From NCBI RefSeq assembly GCF_001411555.2, contig NC_049914.1, positions 9,562,273 to 9,626,272 on the forward strand: DNA of 64,000 bases, in the 5' to 3' direction. Position numbers and translations under genes: made by a program. This document shows positions 13,101 to 24,200 of the stretch, in pieces; positions within the stretch are counted from its first letter, which is position 1; every line of letters begins with the position of its first letter. The notes beneath the pieces were generated by a model. The model worked only from the letters and a program-made list of their open reading frames with translations, had not been told where the DNA came from and did no database searches. This stretch comes from Juglans regia (taxonomy: Eukaryota > Streptophyta > Magnoliopsida > Fagales > Juglandaceae).

Positions 13101-16100
13101 AGGAGCTATCTATTATGGTTAGAAAAAAACCTATTTGCAAGCCTGTTTTTTCATATCTGCCATAATTCTTTTCAGGGAGATTCTACACACAAAGACACGA
13201 CAAGATGAGACATTGGAACAATTGCATGCTGTCTTGGGTGAATCCTGTATCAGCTGTGAACTTCTGTTGGCAGGTCCCGAGTATGAATGCCTTCAGGGGA
13301 TATCTTCTCTTTCTCCTGTAGTAGCCGAGGAGCTATTTAGATGCGAGTTATCAGATAAGGAAACCCGCTCTCAAGCTCTTAGTCCAGATATGGCAATATT
13401 GAAGAAGGCTAGTGTGACCATTGACAATTCATTGAGTCCAGTTCATACATTACTTCAAATACACTGCGCTGATCACAAGGGTCTATTATATGACATCATG
13501 AGAACTTTGAAAGACTGCAATATCCGGGTAGGGATTTCTAATCTTCACCATCAGTACTTTCACATTCAGCTTTTCTTAATTTGAATCTGTTTTGGGGTTT
13601 TATTGTTTTGGTCTCATATATTGTGGAATCCTAGCTGTCTTGTAGTGGGGTTCTCCTCCCATGTTGTCACTTCTTCCAAATGACAGTATGGATTTTTCTG
13701 TACTCCAAATTGAGTGATCGACAATTTGGGTCTGGCCTAGTTTTCACTTAAAAGTTATTTTATCAATTTTAAAGTTGTTTGGAACAAAAAGTTAAGCTGC
13801 CTAGGAATAGGGGTCGGTTCAGTCCAGTTTGGTCTGCGGAGGGGTGGTTTGGACCGGACAGAAAATTTCGGTCCACCCTTTTTCCGAACCGTGAATGGAC
13901 TTATTACCGCTACAGACCGAACCAGACCGTCAGCTATCTATCCGGTTGGTCCAATCGGTCCAATTTGGTCCAGGCCAGTGTAAAATGGGCCAAACATACA
14001 AAAAGCCCAAAATCACTTCTAATGTGTATTTTCAGCCCATCTATACAAAAAAGCCCATAATGTTTACACTTTTGAATATAAACTATTTACCCCTATAAAC
14101 ATTTTTTATTCTATTTTCTTTTCTTAACAAATTAATTAAATGATGAAAATGATATAAAATAATAAAATTAAATTAAGTGATCTCTTTAATGTGGATTATC
14201 TAATTAAGTCATTAATAAAATTATTAATTTCAATTATATTGATGATGTTACTAACTTAGTACTCAATAGTCAATACTTAATAGTATGTGTATGAATTATG
14301 ATTGTTAATAGAAGTCTAAAGGGAGGGCGTTGTGAAGACGGGAAACAAGGGGTTGGGGTCGGGCTTGGTGTATTTTGGGTTTTTTTCATGGGCTTTTTGG
14401 GTCATTAGGGGCTTTCTAATATGGGCAAGGTGTTTTTTTGTATACATTTAGTGTACTTGGTTACTACTATTGATATATATATATATATAATATTTTACTT
14501 ATAAAAAAAATTATGATTGTTAATACATAATGACCTATATTAAAATTTTAATATTTCATATGTGGTTAATGAATAATTGTACATTGGATATTTCATCAAT
14601 GTAACTTAGGTATCTTACAAAAAATGTACCTAACTATTTTATTTTAGTGTAGATACTAGAGTATGTACCATTGCATATAAATATATAAGGTTTATCATGT
14701 ATTCATAATTTCATATAATATATTAGTTAATATTTAATAGTATATGTAGTGTTTTATATGGTCAATGATCATAGGTTAGATGAAAATTACGTAGTTAAGT
14801 TATACAACTCTTATATAAAATGCTATATAAAAATAATTTAAAAATATATATATTTCGGTCGGTTTGATCCAAGAAAACCACACTCCGGGACCGGACCGAA
14901 AACCGAAATTCTGGAAACTAGTGACCGACCACTAGTTTTATCAGTCCAGACCGGTTTTCTTGCACCCCTACCTACCATCTTAACTGGCTATTGCTTGATT
15001 GCTACCATCCATTTCGCAAGATCATAGTTCTTGTACCTCAAAATAAGATCAGGTTACCTTGCTTGTTAATTAAGGTTAGCTACCATTCTAGTTATATGAT
15101 GAGGCATTCATATAACACGTACAAACTACCATGGTTCCACACTTGTTCTTTCGAGTCAGCTGGCCGTCCCTCTATCTTATATATTCTTAGCCAAATAAAC
15201 AATTATGTGCTAGTTCTGAAATTATATTTGATTTCTGAGAGGATGAGGTCCACTAGATGTTAGGGGACTTCTGTTGGGTTTCATTTCTTGCATCAATATA
15301 TATTAGTGGTAGATTAATCCCATTAATTGAAAGAGTTGAAATGTTGGGCTAGATTTATATCTTTCCTTTCTACGACCACCATATATGCATGCATGTCAAT
15401 GTGTTCTGACAAGTATTAACATGTTTTTCCACTTCCTTAAATCTGTGCTGTATTTGCACTGTTTCTTATTATTTAGATAGCTTATGGTCGATTCTCACCA
15501 AATACAAAGGGCCATCGTGATTTGGACCTATTTATTCAGCAAAATGATGGGAAAAAGATTGTGGATCCTGAGAAACAGAATACATTGTGTTCTCGTTTGA
15601 AAGAGGAAATGCTTCATCCATTGCGTGTCATTATTGCAAACCGAGGACCAGACACCGAATTGCTGGTTGCTAATCCAGTTGAGTTATCTGGAGAGGGAAG
15701 ACCTCGAGTTTTCTATGATGTTACCCTTGCTCTAAAATTACTTGGGATCTGCATTTTCACGGTAAGAATACTTGCTATCACAATATGATTCAAAAAGCCA
15801 TCAGCACACTGCAATTTCCATGATTTTCATCCTTAGGTGCTTAAATGGCACTGATCCGATGGATTGTGGTGCCGGATTGGAGTTTTGAGTTTTAAATCTC
15901 CATCAAGTAATGTGGCAATTGTGATTTGCGTCTTCCATGTATTGCTAATACCCTTCCCTTCTGTGTATTGGTTTGGGATTGACTTTCCCCAACCTATGAT
16001 AGGGTATACTAGCTTTTTCACTCAATTAAGGCAGTGCGTATGGGATTTTTGAATCACTTCTCTATCATAAATTGCCAACTCAAATTTTAATATACTCGTA

Positions 16101-16270
16101 ACACATCCTGTCTTGGTTTATAGGCTGAAATAGGAAGGCATTCAACATCAGGTCGTAAATGGGAGGTCTACAGATTTCTTTTGGATGAGAACTGCAAATT
16201 TCAGTTATCCAATATGATAGCTAGGAGTCAGATTGTAGACAGAGTTAGAAGAACATTGATGGGTTGGTGA
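10102..16270 (+). CDS. ACR9: ACT domain-containing protein, ACR9-like
   Basis: Six exons: 10102-10255, 10948-11166, 11257-11362, 13176-13527, 15477-15761 and 16124-16270. All use GT-AG and keep frame, giving 1263 nt and 420 aa; from memory, Arabidopsis ACR9 is a similar length. The protein holds four ACT domains (about 20-100, 110-160, 250-330 and 335-410). Key stretches are VITINCPDKTGLGCDICR, DVSTDGRWCY across the exon 1/2 join, VKVMTTPDGRVLDLFFITD, and LLVANPVELSGEGRPRVFYD near the end; it closes with TLMGW. ACT repeats bind amino acids in many regulators, so plant ACR proteins are thought to be amino-acid sensors; no enzyme domain is present. Intron 3 carries a LINE fragment and intron 4 a hAT-like element, neither disturbing the splice sites. 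ACR10 is the nearest alternative name. Confidence 0.93.
10373..10396. repeat. (TTA)n microsatellite in ACR9-like intron 1
   Basis: A run of TTA/ATT triplets, about eight units. Confidence 0.9.
11785..12880 (+). mobile_element. LINE (L1-type) 3' fragment in ACR9-like intron 3
   Basis: Broken frames encode the C-terminal part of a plant L1 ORF2. ALLGKW-like sequence lies at 11790, ASVADYMDNSNDSL at 12115, and a zinc-binding reverse-transcriptase tail at 12290-12720 with FSVRSLYKV, VPLKVAFF, LTVDNLKKRDILIMDWCFMC and VDHHLLHC. Several frame changes and a poly-G run (12256-12269) show decay. It is in the same orientation as the host gene. The endonuclease and reverse-transcriptase domains are missing, so this is a 5'-truncated copy, usual for LINEs. 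Confidence 0.85.
13808..14970. mobile_element. Non-autonomous hAT-like element in ACR9-like intron 4
   Basis: Ends TAGGGGTCGG and GCACCCCTA are inverted (TAGGGGT), and subterminal sequence is rich in GGTC/GACC-type repeats. Flanks CCTAGGAA and CCTACCAT match at 5 of 8 bases, a plausible decayed 8-bp target duplication. The AT-rich interior (14100-14300) resembles that of the large hAT element at 60600-60780, so this is probably a deletion derivative. A LINE-tail-like segment (about 14340-14512) seems to be nested inside. Confidence 0.65.
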
Positions 16271-16939
16271 GTATATTTTTTCCTTTTTACCAAGATTCTG
16301 AGTCGATCTCATCTTTGTGACCTCTCTCTCTCTCCCTCCCTCCCTCCCTCCCATGCATTTTGGATGAGAAGATCTATGACCCATATCAAGGATGCATTAA
16401 TATTTCAATTTTTGTTTTTTCTCCATTTCCCGAGCATGTATGGTGCATCAGTTAGCGGTTATCTGATGCATAGAGCTTGTATTCCTTAATCCGCAAGTCA
16501 GACTGTATGTTGAGCACATTTCCTAATAATGGTGAATGCCTTTTATGCTTCATGGTCTATGCTCGGTTAGCCATGCATTTTTCAGTAGCCAGATTGATCT
16601 TTCTTTCTTATACAAGGTACTGTTTGGCTTTAAAGGGGTGTGGGTTTCAACCCATAATATGCAAAGTAAGGGTATATTTTGAAAAATGATAAACACATAA
16701 CTTTTCATAATATTTTACGCAATAATATTTTAAGAGGAGAGTTATTTTTGTAAACTGCCTTATAAAAGTAGTATCATTTTATTAAAATATCTTTATTTTA
16801 TAATATGTGTTGTGAAATATGTTGTGAAATGTATTGTATAGGTATCACACAAAAATGCGTCTTATAGAATAGGGAAGTTTTTTGTGTACCAGACTTGTCT
16901 TTAAAACATGTTTTTCTCTGCCGATTCTATCTATATTTA
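16271..16939. other. ACR9-like 3' flank
   Basis: Holds a CT-rich microsatellite (16322-16352) and an AT-rich, partly palindromic stretch at 16670-16870 that may be another small transposon. No gene seen. Confidence 0.4.
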
Positions 16940-17056
16940 GGTTTTGTTTTGAATTTAGAGATGAGATGAGATGAGTTGAAATGATTTATGAATAATAATA
17001 AAATTTATAAATTGAAATTTATAAATAGTAACGAGATTCTCTCAATCCAAACCGGC
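16940..17056. repeat. MITE of the GTTTGGAT/GAGATGAG family (short subtype)
   Basis: Starts GGTTTTGTTTTGAAT after TTA and ends ATCCAAACCGGC. The interior is GATGAGATGAG. Confidence 0.6.
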
Positions 17057-17126
17057 TTTTTAGTGGTTCTGTCCTTTTCTGCCCTCCTTATGGTTGGCTC
17101 ATTTCGAAGGCTGTTATCCCTTTTTA

Positions 17127-17288
17127 GGAGACGTTTGGATGCGAAGATGATTTGAGATGAATTGTGAATAGTAATGAGATGAATTGTGAATAGTAATGAG
17201 ATTTGTGAGTTAAAGTTGCTGAATAATAATAAATAATAGTGAGATGAGTTGAGATGAATTGAGATGACTTGTGAATCCAAACGTTTCC
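17127..17288. repeat. MITE of the GTTTGGAT/GAGATGAG family (short subtype)
   Basis: Inverted ends GGAGACGTTTGGAT and ATCCAAACGTTTCC are flanked by TTA on both sides (17124-17126, 17289-17291). The interior repeats GAATTGTGAATAGTAATGAGAT twice. Confidence 0.85.
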
Positions 17289-17299
17289 TTAATTAGATA

Positions 17300-18296
17300 A
17301 ATTACAAACGTGCTGTGTTGAAGACGTTTTGGTTATAGATTTTGGAGGGAGGTTTACGTTATGTCATGCAGACGCGTAATAAATCCTTTAGCCGTGTCCG
17401 TGTTATTCGGGCCAACCATCAAAAGAAAATATTTCCATGCTTTAAATGTTTCTTGTCTGAAAAGTCTTAAGATGAATAGATGTGACAACTTTAAATATTC
17501 TATGATCCATATTATTTCATTTTTACTCGTTTGATTAATACTAACAAACTAAATCAATCACATCTATTTACAATTATAACCCTTTTGGTCGTTATCATGT
17601 GAATAATTAAATCGTTCTTTGACAATAAAAGAAAACATTGTCCATTAGAGAAGGAAACGATGCAATCATGCCAACTAGCAGGTCTCTTTATCTCACCACC
17701 TAAACACAGACCGTCCAATGACGAGCACGTGTTCAGATATGTTATGCCATGGTGGGATCAGAGAGCAACAGTGACCTTTCTATCTATCCTTCTCCGGTGA
17801 AGTTATCACTTCTCCAATAAGCATTATCCAAGCATCAGTGAGGTCGGCAAAAAATAAATCCTCCGTGGCAGTATTCCGCACGCACGAGCCTATCCAAAAT
17901 CATCCACCACGTGTAAAAAATCCGAAATTCCCATCAACGTCAAAACACCCCCCCACCCCAAAACACCGCCAATTTCCGCTTTTCCGTCCAAAACGCTGCG
18001 TTCCCTCTCCGCCACGCCACAACGTAGAAATTCGAATCCCCCTCATTTAAAGCGACTGGCCCCTCGGCATAATAGATACGCTATTATTAATATCGGTGTG
18101 AAGTTCGAAACGAAACTACTACTGCAAAAATCTTCCTGTCCGACTTTATTTTCCGTTTTGCCCGAGCGCTTCGTCGGAAGCTGCTCAGCGCAATTCAAGA
18201 GAATAACCGTTCATCGGTCGGTGTTGAGATCGTGTTTGGATCGGAATCGGGGGTTCGGGGTTTTTTATGGTTTGATTTTTTTTTGGTCTTATCAAA
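17300..18296 (+). other. Upstream region of the 359-aa protein gene
   Basis: No gene recognised. The stretch from about 17840 becomes more GC-rich, as expected for promoter and 5' UTR before the start codon at 18297. Confidence 0.4.
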
Positions 18297-21200
18297 ATGC
18301 CACATGCTCAAGCCCCCGTAACGTCTCGGAGCTCCGCTTATCTTAGTGCTCTCAGCTCAGAGATCGAGAAGAAGCTCCAACGGGTTGGTCCTCGTAGCTC
18401 TTGTTTTGAAATTCCGCTTATGATTTTCCGTTGGTTGCTGAGAAAATGTATGAAAGTAGAAAGGAAGTGGGAGTATTGAACTAGGTTTTTGGTTTCTTTC
18501 GGAGCTGTCTTTCCGTAATTGGATCACAATAAACGAATGCAGATGATTATAATTCTGCTTTAGACGATGAATTTGGCAATTTGCTTATAGTTGTTCTTCA
18601 TAGGCAGGCTTCTTTATTATGTACATACTTTCTATGAATGAATTAGTTTAGGTTAGTTTTCAGTATGCTTTTGACGGCAAGAAAATCGCATTAATGAAAG
18701 CGCAAATATTAACTATGTCTATTTGAAGAGTTCGTTCATCGGTGCTTAATATGTGGCAGGCGCGAGCTTCTCCTTCGCAGAGACCCAAGTTGTTGCAAGA
18801 GTTATTTGCTGACATTGCCTTAGAGGTTGATGACCGAGCGAAAGGTAAGTCAGGGTTGTCATATTATCTCTTTTTGATGCAATGCTTTCTTAGACTAAGG
18901 AAAAAAAATTGAAAACCTAATCTGGCGACTCGAGTACAATTGCAAATCATGCTAATTGACGGTTGATATAAGATTAGAAATTGATTTCATTACAGTCTAT
19001 GGCATAGCTTATGGAATATTGATCCATTACAACTAGCTTGAATCTTGTAATTTATTTCGAATTTATAGTGAATTGCGCCAACTGTAGGTGTTTTAAACAA
19101 CTATTATGTGTGGTTCTCATTTTTATCAGCTGAAATTGAAAACAGATATAATTCTCACCAGAGAAGAAGACGTGATTTCCCCTGCAGAGGATGGTACTCA
19201 TGGTCCGTTATGCTTTTTTGACGTTCTTGCGGATTATTATGTTCGGCTGCCTGAGATTGCAAAGCCCATCCTTGAATTAATTGTCCAGCTATGGAGCCAG
19301 TCTTTTGCATCCCATATTTTTACACTTTTGTTCCACAAATGGGTACGTTGGCAAATAGATAGATCCTGTCATATTCTTGTAAATATTAGTAATCTTGTCT
19401 GATACTTCCAAGTCCTACAGTTTGACTGGGTAGCATTTTCAAAATTTGCACACAAATTAATTCTTACAATTCCCCTCTAGTCCAGTTTCTAGGGTAATTT
19501 CAAGGGATCAGTTTTTGGGCAAAAAAGGGAAGGAAAGAAAGGGTATCCTGAAGGCTAGCTTTTGGCCAAAGTAGCAGATTAGAAAATGAATAAATAATTT
19601 TTTTTGGGTACGAAGGGAGCTTTTGTAGCTTCAGTTTTCATTTTATTGCAAAGGAGAAGGAGATCAGTTATTAAGCTACAGAAAGAACATCTGCAGCTTA
19701 CCCACTACACAAGAATCCAAGATGCTGACTCTTCTGGTGATGGATAACCACTTACAGGTTTATGATTTTAAACTTATTCTTGAAGAACAAGATTAGAAGG
19801 ACCCAGTTTCTATGGACTTTTGTTCTACAAAATTGATGAGCGATTGTTTCTTTTCATTATTTATTTTATTTTTTTTTAAATCCGTAATATGTGGTTACGG
19901 TACTTATCTAAGTTATTTTATGTGATACCTTATATGATAAGGATATGGATAGGTAGTGTATAAGATCCCACATTGATTATTCCTATTAGAGTATAAGCCA
20001 TGTTGTTTGGACCTTCCATTGGGGCGTTACAAATGACATCAGAGCCTATCACAACAAAAAATGTGGGACTTGAGCAGTGCTATCTACGACAGACTGGCCC
20101 AACGAGGATGTCAGGAATTTAAGGGGGATAGATTGTGATATCTCATATAATAAGGATAAAGATAGGTGATGTATGAGATCTCACATTGTTTGGGAATGAG
20201 AAGTTTTTGCTCTTTATAAGGTTCTAATGAGTCTCCAATTGTATCATTAACTAGTCTTTTTGGAGTATATACTTTGTAGTTTGGGCCTTCTATTGGGGTG
20301 TCACATCTTACCGTTGTCTAGAGCTTGAATTTAGTTAATAAATTATAGTTTTTGTTTTGTGTGTGTGTGTGTGTGTTTTTTTTTTTTTGGGGGGGGGGGG
20401 GGGGTTTCAAAGGGTTCAGTGCTCTTATGGAACGCATTTTAAAGGATTTTATCCGGTTACCTTTGAGTTCTTTTAGCGTCTTGGGGGTTGACGTATGTGC
20501 CCATGTAAGGCTCATATATTGGTTAAAAAATTCGCATATACGAGGGTTTGTTCAGCATGTATCGCCCCTTTGGAGCTTCTTTTATGGTGTTATGTATGTA
20601 TGGGCTCCAAAAAATCTGATTATTTCATTTATGGCTTGTGATGAATACTTATGTTCTCTATACACTGTTGTTCCCATGATGGTAAGTTGTACATATTTGT
20701 CTTTCTTATGTAGCTGTTTGAAGTTCAACTCGACAATTCTGAAGTCCTCCTCCGCTACTCATCGGCTCTTGTTCAAGGTGCCACAAATATTTTCTGGTAT
20801 GAACAATGAAAGATCTTTCTTTTTTTATAAGTAAGAGATAAATATTATTGATATGAATGAAATAGGCATAGCCCATGTGCATAGGAAGTATATAGAAGAA
20901 CACTTAAATACATTCTAAGAGCGATAAATTAAAGACAAGAAATCATGAACATTGTCCCCATTTAATACAATTGCGGAAAACCAAAGCATTAAAATGTGGA
21001 GAAAAAAATTCTTCAGCTTTGCCATTGTGCATTTCTTATCTTCAAAGCAGCGCGCATTCCTTTCCGTCCAAATACACCACACGATGCACAACGGAATCAT
21101 CTTTTACACTGTTGCCACTTGATGATAGCCTTGCATCCCTCTAACAACCCAACAAATCCACCACCCTCAAAGGCATAACTCAAGCAATATCAACCTTTTG

Positions 21201-24200
21201 AAAGATCTAATCTCACAACACCATGTTACCTCACAATGTGTAAGAGATGATCCACAGATTCTCCATTATTTTTACACATATAACACCAATCTATCACTAC
21301 ACATCCTCTCTTCCTCAGATTGTCCGTGGTCAAGATCTTCTCAAGAGCGGCATTCTATACAAAAAAGGCTACTTTAGAAGGCACACAAGACCTCCAAATA
21401 TTCTTCCAAGGGAATGGAGTATGATCTTGTGTTGTCAAAATGTTATAATATGCCTTAACTGTACATTTCTTGTGATTATTAGACCTCCACTTCAATCTAT
21501 CACGCTGTACCATAAGAGTCCCTGTGGAATATAGTAGGTTGAAAAAGTATGAAACAATAGATAATTCCCAATCATGAAAATTCCTATTAAAAAGAATATT
21601 CCATTGATGAGAATCATGAGAAAATAACCACATATCCGCCACTGAAGTCTCCCTATTAACTGCAATATGATAGAGAGCCGGAAAAGCCATTTCCAATGCG
21701 TGATCTCCACACCACATGTCTTACCAAAAACTTATTCGAATTTCCTCTCTGGCTGCAAAGCGAACTTGTTTTTCAAAGCATGGTCACCCATTCCTTATAA
21801 ACTTCCACAAACCCACACTATACATCCCCCCCCCCTCTCACTTTGTTGGAGCACCAACCACCCCAAGTAGTACCATATCTAGCGTCGATAATTTTCTTCC
21901 ACAATGACCCCCCTCCGAGTGATATCTCCATAGCTATTTCCTCAATAAAGCTTTATTAAAAGTTCTCTAGTTACACACTCCCAACCCCCCATACACAACT
22001 AAGGCACATACTGTCTTCCATCTAACCAGATGAAATTTTTTCTCCTCCCTCATGGCCCCCCAGAAAAATGCCCTAAAGAGTTTCTCAATCCTATTCACCA
22101 CCCCTGCAGGCATAGGAAATAAAAATAAAAAATATGAGGGGAGGTGAGTGAGAGTACTCTTGCTAAGAGTGAGGCGGCCCATTTTCGATAAATACACATG
22201 TTTCCAACTAGTCAACCTTTTCTCTATCTTCCCCACCACCCGATCTCATATAGCTTTAGCCTTGAAAGTTGCTCCCAACGGAAGGCCTAGATATTTCATT
22301 GGTAAAGTGGACACCTTACAATCCAAGATGCTTGCTAAATTGAGGATATTTGAGACCATACCCACCAGAACCATCTCGGACTTACCAAGATTCATCTTAA
22401 ACCCCGACATTGCTTCAAAGCAAAGTAACAGTGCTCGTAGAGTTTGGATCTGGCTATTATCCTCTTCACAAAAGACTAAAGTATCATCTACAAAAGGAAG
22501 GTGTGAGATGATAATATGGCCACCAGAGCCATTACCCACTTGAAAACTAGATAAAAAACCTCCACCAATAGCGGCCTGCACCATCCAACTTAAAGCTTCC
22601 ATAATTATTACCAATAAAAGAGGAGATAGAGGATCTCCCTACTAAAAATCCAGGAAACTATCAAAACAACCAGCAGGTGTTCCGTTAACTAGAATTGAGA
22701 ATCGGGCAGTTGAAATACAATGACGCATCCAGAAAATCTACCTATCCCCAAAGTCATACCTCTCAAGCAGGTACAAGAGGAATTCCCAGGTCACATGATC
22801 ATGGGCATTCTCCATGTCAAGCTTGCAAAGAATACCTGAACCTCTCTTCTGTAGTCTATGGTCCAAGCACTCATTTGCAATGAGCATCGAATCAAGAATT
22901 TGTCTCCCACAAATAAATGCGTTCTGGCGTTTAGAAATAATATGTTCCAACACAGGGCTTAGAACTTTTGAAATAATCTTATATACGCTACTTTTGAAAT
23001 AATCTGGCCTCAATAGTCGAAGCCCCATGTTTCTTGGAAATGAGAGCAATGAAAGTCGCATTAAGGGATTTTTCAAACTTTTGAAAATAGTGAAATTCAC
23101 TAAAGACCTGCATAACATCACTTTTCACAATGTCCCAACAAGTTTGAAAGAAACCCACTGAAAAACCATCCAGACTTGGTGTTTTATCCTTAGCCATACC
23201 AAAGATGACCTTGTAGATCTCTTCAACAAAAGGTCTCTTCAAAACACGCGCACTCTGAGAGTCAATTGCCTCAAAGGATAAGGTATCAAGCTTCAGCTTC
23301 CAAGAAGCCAATTCTAGGAGAAGTCTCATAATAATGTACAATATGGTTTTCTAGCTCGGGAGGAGAAGATAGCACCTGAGAACCTAAATGTAGTGACTCA
23401 ATAGCGTTGTTGCACCGATGTGAATTAGCCACTTTGTGAAAGAACTTCGTACACTTATTACCTTATTTCAACCGAAGGGCCCTGGATTTTTGACGCCATG
23501 AAGTTTTCTCCGACAACAAAACCCTCTCCAAATTTGTCATAATCATGCCCTTCCTGAATAACACCTCCTCCGAGGTATCTCCCAATAATTTCTTGCCCTC
23601 TAACTCCTGCAATTCCTCCAATAGTGTAGACTTTTGATTGTCAATGTGGCAAAAAACTTTCAAATTCCACTTTCAGGTCTTGTTTCAGTGCCTTCAGCTT
23701 ATCTGCAATAATAAAACTTGGAATGCCAATAAACTGATACGATGACCACCAAGCACGCTCCATCTCTACAAACTTATCCGCTATTTGCCACATGTTTTCA
23801 AACTTAAAGTACTGGCGACCCCTGTGAATGCCCCCACAATCTAGTAGAGTAGGAAAATGATCTGAGCTAACTCGAGCTAACCGTTTTTTACTTACTTCCG
23901 AATAGTGGGCTTCCCACGAATGAGAGACAAGAAATCTATCCAACTTTGACCAAACCCGACTGTTTGACCAAGTGTACTTGCCCCCTACTGGGGGAGATCC
24001 ATGAGATCCAGATAAAAAATGAACTCGGAGAACTCCTCCATAGCCATAGTATTCCGATACCGCCATGATCGCTCGCTAGAAAAGCGAGTAATGTTAAAAT
24101 CACCCCCCATGCACCACGACACATCCCATAAGGAGTATAGGCCCGCCAACTTTCCCACAACCTTCTTCTATCTCTGTCCACATTAGGACCATAGGAGCCT

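Noticed and set aside
20352..20834. 160-aa open frame on the plus strand
   Set aside because: Built on GT, T and G simple repeats and overlapping a real exon in another context; low complexity and no family match.
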